A model generated the notes under the pieces. The model saw only the letters and a list, made by a program, of their open reading frames with translations. It made no database searches and was not told the DNA's origin. Position numbers and translations under genes: made by a program. From Candidatus Hinthialibacter antarcticus (lineage in GTDB: Bacteria; Hinthialibacterota; Hinthialibacteria; Hinthialibacterales; Hinthialibacteraceae): a stretch of 64,000 nucleotides of DNA. The stretch lies in NCBI GenBank assembly GCA_030765645.1, contig JAVCCE010000011.1, positions 186,001 through 250,000 of the forward strand, in the 5' to 3' direction. Positions within the stretch are counted from its first letter, which is position 1; every line of letters begins with the position of its first letter. Shown in pieces: positions 8,447-19,903 of this stretch.

Positions 8447-9598
8447 ATGGATCCGATAGCCGGGCTTTTGGCGACGCCCTTCCACACGAATTCTACGAAC
8501 CAATCTAAGATTGGTCCATCCCGAAACCGTACAGAACCCAATAGTCGACAACGCGTTTCACTTCGGCCTCCGCTTGCCTCTCTAGCCGAGAACAGCGACA
8601 CCGCCGAAGGCAGCACCGAAACGCAGCGTCGCGCGGTTCTGACAGCGAGGGACCGGTTCGAGCGGCAGTCAGCGTCCGCTCAGGAATCCGGCAGGTCTTC
8701 CCTCCTCTCTCGCGCCGGCCATTCGAACACTGCTTCCAGCCCCAATGGCGCTGGAGTTTCTAATACATCGACCCAGCAAGACGACGCCCTGGGCGACGGC
8801 GCACAGGCGGCCCGCAGCGACAAACAAACCGCCGCGTATCTGCAAATGATTCGCAGTCTGTCTAAAGACGACCAGCAAGCCCAACAAGTGCTGGCGCGTC
8901 TAGAGGGGGCCGAAGAAGTCCAAGAACAGACAGACCCGCTATCCACCACCGTTGAGCAGATTAACGAAAAAGTCACGGCCTATTATGAAAGCACATTTAA
9001 CCTGAACATTCACATCGAAGGCCGCATTGACGCCGTCGCATCCTCATCCGCCTCGAACCAAAAAAGCGCTTCCGTCACAGCCGAAGGAGAGGTCAATCAA
9101 TCCGACCCGCTGGTGTTTGACCTCGACGGCGACGGCGTTGAACTCACGACCGCGCGTGACGGCTCGCAGTTTGACATCACCGGAGACGGCAGAAAAGAAC
9201 AGACCGCTTTCGCAACCGGCGGCGACGCTTTCTTGGCGCTCGATAAAAATGGCAATGGTTTCATCGACAGCGGGCGCGAATTGTTCGGCGATCAGAACGG
9301 CGCCAAAGATGGATTTGAAGAACTGCGTAAATATGACGACAACCGCGACAACCGAATTGATTCCCGTGACTCGGTTTATGGTTCGCTGAGATTATTTGCT
9401 GACAGGAATTTCGACGGCGTTTCCCAATCGGGCGAGTTACAATCCTTGCGCGACGCAGGCATATCATCCATCCAGTTGAATGACGTCGAAGCCCATCGCG
9501 ACATCAACGGCGGAACGCAGTTATCAACCGCGTCCTTCACCCGCAACGACGGCTCGCAATCGACCGTCGCCGACGTGAATGTGAATTACCTGGCGTGA
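8447..9598 (+). CDS. EF-hand-like calcium-binding repeat protein
   Basis: The 383-residue protein has a low-complexity, Ser/Arg/Gln-rich N-terminal 170 residues without a signal peptide. A conserved domain from about residue 220 follows, with several Asp-rich loops: DLDGDGVEL, DITGDGRKE, DKNGNGFID, DDNRDNRID and DRNFDGVSQ. This arrangement is the EF-hand/dockerin-like module also found in RTX-type and cell-surface proteins, where each DxDxDG loop binds calcium. The lack of a signal peptide suggests another export route or an intracellular role. No partner is apparent; the next genes are a horizontally acquired island. Confidence 0.65.
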   Translation: MDPIAGLLATPFHTNSTNQSKIGPSRNRTEPNSRQRVSLRPPLASLAENSDTAEGSTETQRRAVLTARDRFERQSASAQESGRSSLLSRAGHSNTASSPNGAGVSNTSTQQDDALGDGAQAARSDKQTAAYLQMIRSLSKDDQQAQQVLARLEGAEEVQEQTDPLSTTVEQINEKVTAYYESTFNLNIHIEGRIDAVASSSASNQKSASVTAEGEVNQSDPLVFDLDGDGVELTTARDGSQFDITGDGRKEQTAFATGGDAFLALDKNGNGFIDSGRELFGDQNGAKDGFEELRKYDDNRDNRIDSRDSVYGSLRLFADRNFDGVSQSGELQSLRDAGISSIQLNDVEAHRDINGGTQLSTASFTRNDGSQSTVADVNVNYLA

Positions 9599-9713
9599 AT
9601 TAGCTGGAGCTCCTTAGACAAGCCTTGGCCTATAAAAAATGATCATTATTTAATATTATAAGTTACTTGGTGTTTTCCGGTCAGACAGTATTTAGAATTA
9701 TGAGGTTTAAAGA

Positions 9714-10682
9714 ATGGATATTAGGAACAAAGTATTTAATGAAGATTGCATCGAAGGCACAAAACTAAAAATACCAGATAATAGCGTTGATTTAATAATT
9801 ACTGACCCTCCATATGGCATTAATGGTGACAAACTTCACAAACATTATAATCGTAAAGAATCATTTGTTATAGATGGTTACACAGAAATTCCAGAATCGG
9901 ATTATCCAGAATTTAGCAATAATTGGATACAACAATCTGAGAGGATTTTAAAGCCTGGTGGTTCAATTTATATAGTTTCTGGATACACGAATTTAGTGCA
10001 CATCTTGAATTCATTAAAGAATACTAAGCTAAAGGAGATGAATCACTTAATATGGAAATATAATTTTGGAGTATACACTAAGACAAAATATGTTTCCTCT
10101 CATTACCACATATTATATCTTATAAAAAAAGGAAAGAAGCACACATTTAATACTAATGCACGTTATGGGCAAGAAGAAAAAAACAAAGATAATGGTTCAA
10201 TGAATTACAAAGACAGAGAAGATGTCTGGATTATTAATAAAGAATACAAACCCGGTGAAACAAAGAACAAAAATGAATTACCAATTAAATTATTAACTAA
10301 AATTATCCAATATAGCAGCAATGAAGGAGACTTAGTTTTCGACTTCTTTCTTGGCGGTTTTTCTACTGCAAAAGTTGCACTTGGTTTATCTAGAGATTAC
10401 AGCGGCTTTGAAATCAACACAAAATCTTTTGAGCATCACTACAAAGAATTACAAAATTTAGAAAAAGGTCATCTATCACATACATTAAGAATCCCGCAGC
10501 AAGATATGTTATTCAGCCAAGGCGAGCCCTGGAATGACACCGATTTAGCCACACTAAAAGACAAATATGAAAAATTAATCTATAAATATAAAACTAAAAG
10601 GAAAGTTATTGAAGAATTGTCTTTAGAGTTTGGTAGAGGCCGCTTTTCATTAACCAATGCCCTTAAGAGAGTTGGGTATTAA
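9714..10682 (+). CDS. Beta-class DNA methyltransferase (N6-adenine or N4-cytosine) of a type II R-M system
   Basis: This 322-residue DNA methylase has the catalytic motif IV DPPY at residues 31-34. The SAM-binding motif FDFFLGGFST (209-218) lies C-terminal to it, which is the beta-class order. The C-terminus (about 275-322) is a charged helical segment that could be a target-recognition or HTH-like part. It would protect the recognition site of the adjacent candidate endonuclease. The gene is strongly AT-rich with AAA/ATT/TTA codon preference, unlike the flanking chromosome, indicating recent acquisition. The start ATG 9714 follows GAGG. The methylated sequence cannot be told from the protein. 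Confidence 0.9.
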   Translation: MDIRNKVFNEDCIEGTKLKIPDNSVDLIITDPPYGINGDKLHKHYNRKESFVIDGYTEIPESDYPEFSNNWIQQSERILKPGGSIYIVSGYTNLVHILNSLKNTKLKEMNHLIWKYNFGVYTKTKYVSSHYHILYLIKKGKKHTFNTNARYGQEEKNKDNGSMNYKDREDVWIINKEYKPGETKNKNELPIKLLTKIIQYSSNEGDLVFDFFLGGFSTAKVALGLSRDYSGFEINTKSFEHHYKELQNLEKGHLSHTLRIPQQDMLFSQGEPWNDTDLATLKDKYEKLIYKYKTKRKVIEELSLEFGRGRFSLTNALKRVGY

Positions 10683-10683
10683 T

Positions 10684-11370
10684 ATGAACGATATAGCAAT
10701 TCAAGAAGGGAAGAATATCGTCCAAAATCTGATCAAATCTCTTCCAAGTATATGGAAGGGAAAAAATTGTATCTTGGAATTAAAAGAAGCTGATTATCAA
10801 TGGAAGCAAATGGAATGGATAGGATGGTACTTTGAATACAAAGCAAAAAAAACAACATTTCAACATTTTGGTGGCTGCAATGGTATTATTTCTGGCAACA
10901 TAAAAATTGATTATTCAAATAAATTTCAATGGGACTTCAAAGCACATGTATTAAATTCGAGTTCACACCCATGGGTAATCTTAAATGACCGAGAAGCCAT
11001 TGAAGAATGCATAAAACTAAAATATGGGATTGGATATATAGTTGCAATTGGCAATGCTGAATACAATGACCTGGACCAATCTTTCAAAATATGGCATGAC
11101 AATCTAAAAGGTGGTAAATCAAAATATGAAAAAGACAGAATAAATAGAGGTGCGCCATCTCGTAAAAGAAAAACATCTTTTGAAATAATTGGTTACAAAA
11201 CAATATTTATTGATAACTTTGATATAATCAGGGAAGGTGAAAATGATTATTTTGATGGTTTTCAACAAGGGATGAGAAATGCAAATGGATCTCCTAGAAG
11301 AGAAAAAATTAAATTAAATCTATCTAAAATACCCCAAAAATTAGTAAACACAACCTTATTTCCAAAATGA
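10684..11370 (+). CDS. Candidate type II restriction endonuclease (unfamiliar family)
   Basis: This 228-residue protein starts one base after the methylase stop (TAATATG); an upstream ATG at 10657 is in frame but overlaps the methylase. I do not recognise the family. By position it should be the cognate restriction enzyme. A possible PD-(D/E)xK site is D76 with D84-F85-K86 (IDYSNKFQWDFK), on the expected beta-hairpin; E51-x-K53 is an alternative. It shares the AT-rich composition and codon use of the methylase, so the two moved together. It ends 62 bp before ruvB. The assignment rests on linkage and this weak motif. Confidence 0.6.
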   Translation: MNDIAIQEGKNIVQNLIKSLPSIWKGKNCILELKEADYQWKQMEWIGWYFEYKAKKTTFQHFGGCNGIISGNIKIDYSNKFQWDFKAHVLNSSSHPWVILNDREAIEECIKLKYGIGYIVAIGNAEYNDLDQSFKIWHDNLKGGKSKYEKDRINRGAPSRKRKTSFEIIGYKTIFIDNFDIIREGENDYFDGFQQGMRNANGSPRREKIKLNLSKIPQKLVNTTLFPK

Positions 11371-11432
11371 ATATATTATTGCCTTATTATACTTCATTCA
11401 ACACTATTTATTTCATATTATAAATAATAAAC

Positions 11433-12467
<1,035 letters not shown>

Positions 12468-12541
12468 GCAGTATACGTCCGTTGTTTTTCGCCGTACGTT
12501 TAGTAATATCAATACAACATTGAACTTCAGGAGAGACACCC

Positions 12542-13963
12542 ATGGCGATTTCCACGCCGCCGCAACCAGACGCGCACAACCACTCAGCGCCGCAGAAATC
12601 CGGCTTTTTTGAAGGGCCGTCCACGCCCGATTACGATAAAATTCTGAATTGCGTTCGATGCGGGATGTGCCTGCCGCATTGCCCTACCTATTCAGAGATG
12701 AAAGTCGAACGCGCTTCGCCGCGTGGACGCGCCGCCTTAATCCGCGCTGTCGCTGACGGCAAGTTAGAAATTAACCAGGGATTTTCCGACCAGGTATTTT
12801 TATGCCTCGACTGCCGCGCCTGCGAAACCGCCTGCCCGTCCGGCGTTCGCATCGGCTACCTGATCGAAACCGCGCGATCACAGGTCGAGCAACACAAACC
12901 GCAAAGCATTTTTTTCCGCATCTTCCGTAATTTCATTTTCAACTGGTTGTTCATGCGCCATTGGCGAATGGAACTGGCAGCGCTGCCGATTCGCCTCTAT
13001 CAACAACTCGGCGTCCGAAGTCTGGTCCACGCCAGCGGTATTCTTAACCTATTGCCGAAGCGCATCCGCTTCATGGAAGCGCTCACGCCCAACGGATTGA
13101 AAAAACCGTTCCGTAAGACGCTGCCTGACGAGGTGCCCGCGATGGGCGATGAGAAAGCGCGAGTCGGATATTTTCTCGGCTGCATGATGAGCATCATGTT
13201 CAACAAAACCACCAACTCGACGGTAAACGTGCTGACCCGAAGCGGCTGCCGCGTCGTCACGCCCAAGAATATCCGTTGCTGCGGCGCACCCCTTTTGTCA
13301 GAAGGCTTTAAACACACAGCGGTCGAGATGATGAAAGACAACATTGATACCTTTTTGAAACTCAACGTTGACTACATCGTGACCGACTGCGCGGCTTGCG
13401 GCGCCGCGATTAAGGAATACGAAGAAATTTTTGAGCACGATCCTGAATACCGCGACAAGGCAAAAGAGTTCAGCGAAAAATGCCGTGAGATTACCGAATT
13501 TCTTGGTGATTGGCAGCATTACGTCCCGCCAGTGTCGGCGCATGAAAACCTCAAGGTCATTTATGACGAACCCTGCCACTTGTGCCACGCGCAACAGGTG
13601 TGGAGCCAACCAAAAAAACTGATCGACGAAACCCCCGGCGTCGAGCGGGTCAACTTGCCCGAGTCGGAATGGTGTTGCGGCAGCGCGGGCATTTACAACA
13701 TCACTCATCACGACATGGCGATGAAAGTGCTCAACCGCAAGATCGACAAGATCGCAGGCACGGGCGCGAACCTGCTGTTGACCGCGAACCCCGGCTGTTT
13801 ATTGCAGCTCGATTTTGGCGTGAAAGAAAAAGGCCTGCCGATGGAAGTCAAGCACGTCATCGAACTGATCGACGACGAGGGCAGCCGCGAAGCCTGGCGC
13901 GACTCCGAAGAAATCCGCTGCAAAACCTGCGGACGCAAACCAAGACCAGGGTGTGAGGGGTAA
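12542..13963 (+). CDS. glcF: Glycolate oxidase iron-sulfur subunit-like (GlcF)
   Basis: The 473-residue protein is the Fe-S electron-transfer subunit of a glycolate or lactate dehydrogenase complex. Two [4Fe-4S] ferredoxin motifs use cysteines 37/40/43/47 and 88/91/94/98. The C-terminal half has two CCG (heterodisulfide-reductase-type) domains, with CCGAPLLSEG and CCGSAGIYN. The flavin subunits GlcD and GlcE are not adjacent, so the partner must be encoded elsewhere. The extreme C-terminus adds RCKTCGRKPRPGC, a small cysteine cluster not needed by the family. A GGAGAG ribosome-binding site precedes the ATG. Confidence 0.85.
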   Translation: MAISTPPQPDAHNHSAPQKSGFFEGPSTPDYDKILNCVRCGMCLPHCPTYSEMKVERASPRGRAALIRAVADGKLEINQGFSDQVFLCLDCRACETACPSGVRIGYLIETARSQVEQHKPQSIFFRIFRNFIFNWLFMRHWRMELAALPIRLYQQLGVRSLVHASGILNLLPKRIRFMEALTPNGLKKPFRKTLPDEVPAMGDEKARVGYFLGCMMSIMFNKTTNSTVNVLTRSGCRVVTPKNIRCCGAPLLSEGFKHTAVEMMKDNIDTFLKLNVDYIVTDCAACGAAIKEYEEIFEHDPEYRDKAKEFSEKCREITEFLGDWQHYVPPVSAHENLKVIYDEPCHLCHAQQVWSQPKKLIDETPGVERVNLPESEWCCGSAGIYNITHHDMAMKVLNRKIDKIAGTGANLLLTANPGCLLQLDFGVKEKGLPMEVKHVIELIDDEGSREAWRDSEEIRCKTCGRKPRPGCEG

Positions 13964-13979
13964 CGAAAACCAAAGGTAG

Positions 13980-14004
13980 GGTGGGCTCGCGCCAGCAGCC
14001 CACC
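13980..14004 (+). terminator. Candidate hairpin after glcF
   Basis: GGTGGGCT (13980-13987) pairs with AGCCCACC (13997-14004), 16 bp past the glcF stop. There is no T-run, so it may instead be a short dispersed repeat. Confidence 0.35.
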
Positions 14005-14085
14005 TCAAGTTGATATCTCCATCTTTTCCCTACTATAAATCCATTATTTGACGTGCTAGATTTAATCCATTGCACGGAGAAAAAA

Positions 14086-14475
14086 ATGGATAAACGATAT
14101 CAGGTTTTTGTCAGTTCGACTTTTGCCGACCTGCAAGAAGAACGGCAACATGTAATTCGTACACTCATGAAAATGGATTGCATTCCTGCGGGTATGGAAC
14201 TTTTTCCAGCGGCCGATGAAGAACAATGGGAATTCATTAAAAAAATCATTGATGATTGTGATTATTATTTGTTAATAATTGGCGGCAGATATGGTTCAAC
14301 GACTAAAGAAGGAGTTAGTTATACTGAAAAGGAATAAGACTATGCAGTTGAAAAAGGAATCAAAGTAATAGCATTAATTCATGAACATCCAGAAGGATTT
14401 TCTAAAAAAAATAGTGAATCCAATCCAGATTTTGCAAAAAAACTAGATTCTTTTCGCGGCAAAGTAAAAGAGGTT
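14086..14475 (+). pseudogene. DUF4062-domain gene, broken by a stop codon and truncated
   Basis: The start ATG 14086 with GGAG at 14076-14079 gives [17 protein letters not shown], the hallmark opening of DUF4062, a TIR/NTPase-associated N-terminal domain common in putative defence proteins. The frame is closed by TAA at 14335-14337. The same frame continues with DYAVEKGIKVIALIHEHPE, the normal continuation of the domain, so a Tyr codon has probably become TAA. The frame is lost near 14475, where an ISL3 transposase fragment begins. The AT-rich composition and missing C-terminal effector part indicate a decayed, acquired gene. Confidence 0.85.
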
Positions 14476-14477
14476 CC

Positions 14478-14800
14478 TTACAAGAATTTGTGCACGAGTT
14501 TGGGTTCAGGAAGGTTTCCGAGTCCGTGATACAGAGCCAGGATGTAGGTTTTCGCCGTCCTGAATCCATAGCACCGATGACTGATGATTTTCGCCTTGTT
14601 GTTCATTCCTTCCACGGCCCCATTATCGATTCGCAATTCGAAGTAATTTAGCAGTCCCTCCTGGTGACGCCGAAGCATCCAGGCGAAATTTCGCATCGGT
14701 TTCAGCCGGGAATGAGTCGCCCACCAGAACCATTTCGCCATCGTCCACAGGCTTAGAAATATCCCCGCGTTTATAGCATAATCTTCGCGAACAATCACTT
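14478..14800 (-). mobile_element. Remnant of ISL3-family transposase (C-terminal fragment)
   Basis: The minus strand encodes about 105 residues of an ISL3 (IS204/IS1001/IS1096/IS1165) DDE transposase: WATHSRLKPMRNFAWMLRRH, then LRIDNGAVEGMNNKAKI and the closing YGFRTAKTYILALYHGLG. The N-terminal two-thirds, including the first two catalytic acids, are absent, so it cannot move by itself. It abuts the truncated DUF4062 gene, suggesting insertion followed by deletion. I did not find intact terminal inverted repeats. Confidence 0.8.
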
Positions 14801-14830
14801 GATTCTTTCTACTATTTGGCGGAGGACAAC

Positions 14831-14998
14831 ATGGGCAAGTATACCTTGGCATGGGCGCTCACCATTGCTGCAATCCAAATTATGACCGTGTGCGCAGACC
14901 CGGTTCCGAGCGACGTTTATCGGGAATACTTATGGTGGAACGAAGACGGCAACGCCCCCGAATTGTTAAAATATCATAAACCGTTCAGAAACTATTGA
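14831..14998 (+). CDS. Short exported-like peptide, possible gene remnant
   Basis: This 55-codon frame has a strong GGAGG ribosome-binding site at 14821-14825, five bases before its ATG. Residues 1-22 look like a signal peptide ending in CAD. The mature part is acidic and aromatic ([18 protein letters not shown]) and ends at a stop that overlaps the sucrose synthase stop codon by a few bases on the other strand. It may be the 5' end of a larger exported protein whose remainder was deleted along with the adjacent IS remnant. No family is recognised. Confidence 0.4.
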   Translation: MGKYTLAWALTIAAIQIMTVCADPVPSDVYREYLWWNEDGNAPELLKYHKPFRNY

Positions 14999-17376
14999 AT
15001 TGATTCATTGCGTTTTTTCAACATCAATCCATAAAACATTTGTAAGTAGCGTTGGGTTTCTTCACGCTCTAAATTGGTCGCGTGTTTCCAGAAGCCGTAT
15101 ACGCGCGATAGCGTCATCAAACGCTCCGCATAAAGCGGCCAGTTATATCGCTCTTCGACTCGCTTGATGGCGCCTTTCGATATTTTCGCCCAAACCGAAG
15201 GGTCATTTTTGCTACGCTCAAAGAACGATTCAATTTTGTTCGCAGACTCAGCCCCGTGATTGGGATCGATATGGAACCCCGATTCGCCGTCAACGATAAT
15301 CTCTTGCGGGCCGCCGTACAGCGTCGCAAAAGTCGGCAGGCCGGAACTCATGGCTTCGATAACGGTCAACCCAAACGCCTCAAATAGCGCAGGCTGAACA
15401 AACACGCCTCCATTGTCGGCGATATAACGATAAATTTCGCCCGACATGTTTTTGTCTAAGCGCGCGCCGAGCCATCGGATGTTGGAGTCGAGTTGATATT
15501 GGTCGATGAGAGAGTGCATGTATTCAATTTGCTCGCGCTCTTCATGGTCTGATGACTGATTAGGATCAATGTTGCCGCCGACGATCACAAGGTTCGCGCG
15601 TTCGCGCAGCGACTCGCTTTCTCCAAACCATTGCGCTAGCCCCGTTAAATTTTTGATGCGGTCCATGCGCGCCATGCTAAAGATGATCGGCTTATCCCTC
15701 TCGGTTAATTCTCCCCGATGGCCTGGAAATTCTTCACCATATACCATACGTTCAATTTCGGGGTGCAGCTCTTTCAGTCGGCGGCTTTCGTCGCTGTAAG
15801 GAAAAAAGACATCAGAATCAGCGCCAGGAGAAACGATATTAAACTTTGGGTCGTACACGTTGATTCCATTGATAACCCGATACAAACCCGGCAGCGTAAA
15901 TGTCGAATAACTTTCATACTGCCCAACGCTTTCCGCGTTACCGGCGATTTCTTGATAGGTACTGGTGATGATGAAATCAGCCGTATTCATGGCGATTAAA
16001 TCAGCCGTGAATTGACTGGAAAAATGATACTGGCCTTCATTGGTTTGCCAATACAGGTCGGAATATAAATACTTGGTTTTCTCAAGCGCGTGAGCAATAT
16101 TGCACTGAGTTACTTTCAATTGTTCTGACAACAAACTCGCAACCAAGTTCCCGTCTGAATAGTTTCCGATAATCAAATCAGGACGCACACCTAAAATGGC
16201 TAACACTTCCCGTTCTGTGTCTTTTGCAAAACGCTCTAGATAAGGCCAAATCTCAAACCGGGAGATCCAATGCGGGATGACGTCTTCCTGCGCATTTCGA
16301 AAAGGGATACGAACAATCGAAGCGTTTTGTGTACCAACAATCGGTTCCAAGGGTTGGTCGCATGAAGTCTCTCCCGCGTCTGGAATCAAACGGGTCACGA
16401 CAAGAATCCGGGGTTCAAAATTGATCCCCTGTTCCTCTAACCGGTTGCGCATCTCACGTTCGAGCGCTTTGACCTGGTCTAAAATATAAATGACCTGCCC
16501 GCCAGTATCAGGTTTACCCAACACATTGGATTGTCCGAAATATCCATGAGGCGATAAAATCACGACATTGAAGATCATGGGGATGCGGCCCAAAAACGCG
16601 CTCAAGCGTTCGTGATCGGGCGCCTCCAGCAGGTCTGACAGCAACGCAAACGTCTCCATCATGCGTTGAACCGTCCGCCCCCATCCCATTTCAAATCCGA
16701 GTTCCTGCAACGAATGTCCGACCGCGTCCCACTCTGCGTCGTTCGGGTGCTGAGAGAGCAAATCTTGCGCATGGTTAACGGCGTCTTGAAGTTGTCCGAT
16801 CGAATGAAGGCGGTCATTCAACATCAACTGTTGCCCCATACATTGGTGTACTTGTAGAAATTTAAGCAAAAGATCGCCATGCTTCAGCGGATCATTAAAC
16901 AACTTGCTTGACAAATTCCGGTTAAGAAATTCTACGCCTCTACCAATCGAGCGCGGCTCTTGAAGCTTAGGAAATTCACGGTTAAACGGCGACAGGTCGA
17001 TCTCAAGCACCCAGTCGTCTTCTTTTTGATCGGGATTCGAGACGCGCTCTTTTGATTGTAAAAACGCCGATGCGTTTATCATTTCACAGTGCATTTCTTC
17101 GACGTGGATTCGAATGTATTCCCACTTGCCAATTCGAGAACGAAAGGCAAAATCGATCCTCGGCGCTTTCACCACCGCTTCTTGTACGCGGCTGATTAAG
17201 TTGCCTAACGGCGTGTGTTTGAGCGGCTCGTCTGGTGTCGATTCAATTAACGAATCGAATTCATCGCAAAGATCTGAGCGCAATAAAAACGGACGGTCTA
17301 ACGCAATCAGGTTGCGAAAAAACATGTAGACGATGCTGCGTTTGGATTGAAAATACTCTTGTATACTGTGTATCAT
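14992..17376 (-). CDS. Sucrose synthase
   Basis: This 794-residue enzyme carries out the reversible reaction NDP-glucose + fructose = sucrose + NDP. The N-terminal regulatory helices (1-250) are followed by a GT-B/GT4 core with [44 protein letters not shown] and the retaining-GT loop [15 protein letters not shown]. Length matches plant and cyanobacterial sucrose synthases. Its ATG overlaps the stop of the sucrose-phosphate synthase gene (ATGA), so the two are coupled. The reaction with excess sucrose would yield NDP-glucose for glycogen or cell-envelope polymers. Confidence 0.92.
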   Translation of the reverse strand: MIHSIQEYFQSKRSIVYMFFRNLIALDRPFLLRSDLCDEFDSLIESTPDEPLKHTPLGNLISRVQEAVVKAPRIDFAFRSRIGKWEYIRIHVEEMHCEMINASAFLQSKERVSNPDQKEDDWVLEIDLSPFNREFPKLQEPRSIGRGVEFLNRNLSSKLFNDPLKHGDLLLKFLQVHQCMGQQLMLNDRLHSIGQLQDAVNHAQDLLSQHPNDAEWDAVGHSLQELGFEMGWGRTVQRMMETFALLSDLLEAPDHERLSAFLGRIPMIFNVVILSPHGYFGQSNVLGKPDTGGQVIYILDQVKALEREMRNRLEEQGINFEPRILVVTRLIPDAGETSCDQPLEPIVGTQNASIVRIPFRNAQEDVIPHWISRFEIWPYLERFAKDTEREVLAILGVRPDLIIGNYSDGNLVASLLSEQLKVTQCNIAHALEKTKYLYSDLYWQTNEGQYHFSSQFTADLIAMNTADFIITSTYQEIAGNAESVGQYESYSTFTLPGLYRVINGINVYDPKFNIVSPGADSDVFFPYSDESRRLKELHPEIERMVYGEEFPGHRGELTERDKPIIFSMARMDRIKNLTGLAQWFGESESLRERANLVIVGGNIDPNQSSDHEEREQIEYMHSLIDQYQLDSNIRWLGARLDKNMSGEIYRYIADNGGVFVQPALFEAFGLTVIEAMSSGLPTFATLYGGPQEIIVDGESGFHIDPNHGAESANKIESFFERSKNDPSVWAKISKGAIKRVEERYNWPLYAERLMTLSRVYGFWKHATNLEREETQRYLQMFYGLMLKKRNESIQ

Positions 17377-19562
17377 TTATTACCCACCTCTGGAATATTG
17401 ATATCGCCAAAGAACTGAAAATAATCCATCGCTTCCAAAATACCCGCAGCATATTCGCCTTCAGCAAAGTACACCGTGGGGTTCTTTCGCAGCGACTCGA
17501 GTTCTTTGCTATAATTGCCCACCACAACCGATAACCCGTGGCCTTTCAGCATTTCTTCATCATTCCCGGAATCGCCCGCCGTAAGGATTCGCTCCATCGG
17601 TACGCCCCACTTGTTTGCCAAATACCAAACCGCAAGACCTTTTGACGCGCGCAACGGCAGAAAATCTAAATAGGCGTCATGCGAAATAATTATTTTAATC
17701 CGAAACTTGCTTTCTCTCATTTGTTTTTTTATTTCGCGGATTGGCGGCGCCGTTTCAGCGTCATACAGATAACTTACTTTGAATTCGCGCTGGTTGCTTT
17801 CCGGCTGCAACTCAAGACCCGGCACGTTCGCCATATAGTCGCGCAAGCGTTCCGGCTCCCATTTATAATCAATATGGCGGCGCCAATCCATGTCTTGTTT
17901 CAGATCATCGCCATAATGAATCTCGCTGCCGACGGATGTGATTAACACGTCCGGACGCGGCACGTCCCACTCACTCAATACTTCAATCGCGCTTTCCAGA
18001 TGGCGCCCGGTAGCAATGCCGATACCGACCTGGTTGGAATGCGCTCGTAGTTTTTTGACCAATTCCCGCAACGCCTTAGCGTCGCCAAGCAATGTGTTAT
18101 CAATATCGGTAATAAACAGCCGGTCCGCTTCAAGCAAGCGCTTACCGGACGGAACGAATAGAAATGACCCTTTCGTTTTCAGAATATTCCTCCTGATTTC
18201 TTTTAAGTAGGTTTTGGTGTGGCTCTCCCAGGTGTAGTGTTTTTTGACGCCTTTCAATCCATTCTGAGAATAGCGCCTCAATCGCGCCGGATCATTCAGC
18301 ATGGAATAAATCGTTGCGGAGATTCCCTCCGTGTCGAGTGGATCAATCAGTTCGCCGTTCTTACAATGCGCGGTGATGTCGCGCGGGCCGCCGTCATTGG
18401 TCGCGACAATTGGCGTCCCGCAAGCGGCGGCTTCAATCAAGGTCAAACCAAACGGCTCGGTTAACGCGGGGTTCACAAACACACCGCCGCTTTTTGCGCA
18501 CATCCGGTACAAATCAGGAACATCATCAACCGTATGGTGTTTTGGATACGCAACAGAACCATACAAATCATACTTGTCAATGAGATAGAAAATTTTACGG
18601 AAAACGTCGCGTTGTCCAGATTCCATTTCCTTTAGATCGTCGCGATTGCCCGCAACGATGACTAAGTTCGCCAGTTTGCGCAGTTCGGCGTGATTGGCGT
18701 AAGCGTGAATCAATCCGCTGATGTTCTTGCGTTCGTCCGCGCGTGAAATCGCCAACACCATCGGCTTGAATGGATCGCTTAAAAAAGGCCTAAGGTTTTC
18801 CAAATACCCATACGAGCGGACGGACGCTCTGGATGGACTGAAACGAGAGATATCCGTCCCGGGAGGAATCACCACTTTCTGTTGTGGATGATAATTTTCA
18901 TACAGTTTATATTGTTCTTCAATTTCCTGGTTGGTGCTCGTTACGACCATGGCCGCGTTCGACAGAGCCATTTCTTCGGCTTCGATCCGCTCATGTATAT
19001 TGTATTTCGTTTCAATCTTCTCTTTCGCCGCACCCTGCTCAAACAGGCGTTCGCGTTTTACCCGGCCCAGCGAGTGCCCGGTAAACAAAAGCGGGGCCCC
19101 CAGCAATTGCGATAGTTTTCTTCCAACATGCCCGGCATCGGCGTAATGAGCGTGGATGACGTCCGGCAGGCGCCCAACGGAACGAAAATGCTTCAACATT
19201 TCATTGGTGAATTCGTCCAAATAAGGCCATAACATTTCTTTTCGCAAATAGCGTTTTGGCCCGCATTGACACCGGATGATGTTCCCTTTGTCATCTAAGG
19301 GTTCGACAGGCTGGGCATAATCAGAATCAACGCGTTTGTCAAAAATACGGCGCGTGAATAGGTCGACTCTCGCAACATCCGGCTGGCGAGCAAGCGAACG
19401 GGTCAATTCAAGCACATAAGTCGTCTGGCCTCCGGTGTCGGAATCGCGCCCCAGTTCAAGATTGTTCGCTCGAATTAAGCCGTGAACGCTAATTAAAGCA
19501 ATGTACAGTCCGTTCCGTTTTGTGGTTGGTAGTTTTTTTGCTGGTACAAATGAATGAACCAT
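17373..19562 (-). CDS. Sucrose-phosphate synthase with fused C-terminal HAD (sucrose-phosphatase-like) domain
   Basis: The 729-residue two-domain protein is GT-B/GT4 in residues 1-460 ([58 protein letters not shown]). A HAD phosphatase domain fills about 485-720 ([30 protein letters not shown]). It should make sucrose-6-phosphate from UDP-glucose and fructose-6-phosphate. The HAD part keeps the catalytic DxD(N)T nucleophile, a Ser/Thr-type site and the Mg-binding GDSGND, so it may release free sucrose. It is the first gene of a two-gene operon with sucrose synthase. AAGGAA lies about 10 bases before the ATG. Confidence 0.92.
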   Translation of the reverse strand: MVHSFVPAKKLPTTKRNGLYIALISVHGLIRANNLELGRDSDTGGQTTYVLELTRSLARQPDVARVDLFTRRIFDKRVDSDYAQPVEPLDDKGNIIRCQCGPKRYLRKEMLWPYLDEFTNEMLKHFRSVGRLPDVIHAHYADAGHVGRKLSQLLGAPLLFTGHSLGRVKRERLFEQGAAKEKIETKYNIHERIEAEEMALSNAAMVVTSTNQEIEEQYKLYENYHPQQKVVIPPGTDISRFSPSRASVRSYGYLENLRPFLSDPFKPMVLAISRADERKNISGLIHAYANHAELRKLANLVIVAGNRDDLKEMESGQRDVFRKIFYLIDKYDLYGSVAYPKHHTVDDVPDLYRMCAKSGGVFVNPALTEPFGLTLIEAAACGTPIVATNDGGPRDITAHCKNGELIDPLDTEGISATIYSMLNDPARLRRYSQNGLKGVKKHYTWESHTKTYLKEIRRNILKTKGSFLFVPSGKRLLEADRLFITDIDNTLLGDAKALRELVKKLRAHSNQVGIGIATGRHLESAIEVLSEWDVPRPDVLITSVGSEIHYGDDLKQDMDWRRHIDYKWEPERLRDYMANVPGLELQPESNQREFKVSYLYDAETAPPIREIKKQMRESKFRIKIIISHDAYLDFLPLRASKGLAVWYLANKWGVPMERILTAGDSGNDEEMLKGHGLSVVVGNYSKELESLRKNPTVYFAEGEYAAGILEAMDYFQFFGDINIPEVGNK

Positions 19563-19903
19563 CGCGTTATGTTCCTTTTTATATATCGTACTTGGGCCTG
19601 CTTGGGGCGATTTCTGTTGAGATCGCTCGACCGAACAAAAATCGCCGCGCTAAAGAATTAAACCACTAAAATAATTAATTGTGAATTGGATTTTAGCTAA
19701 ATCGAAAACATGGCATCGAAAAAAAACGATGTCATATATAAGAGGCGGACAAGAATCGCTAAATGAAGATACTGGCCTCTTCGGCGTTTTTGTATAGTTT
19801 TTTTTGATCGGATACCATCATGAATACGGATATTATAACAGAAAATCACGATTTTTAAACTGTTTATTAAAATCGCTCTGGTCTATGCTGCGTAAAATTA
19901 CGG
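19563..19903. other. Intergenic region between addA end and sps start
   Basis: This 341-bp AT-rich spacer holds an imperfect inverted repeat ATGGCATCG (19710-19718) and CGATGTCAT (19727-19735) with an A8 loop. On the minus strand its T8 loop and following GTTTTCG could form a weak terminator for addA or an operator for sps. A second pair AAGAGGC and GCCTCTT is widely spaced. No protein-coding content is seen. Confidence 0.35.
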
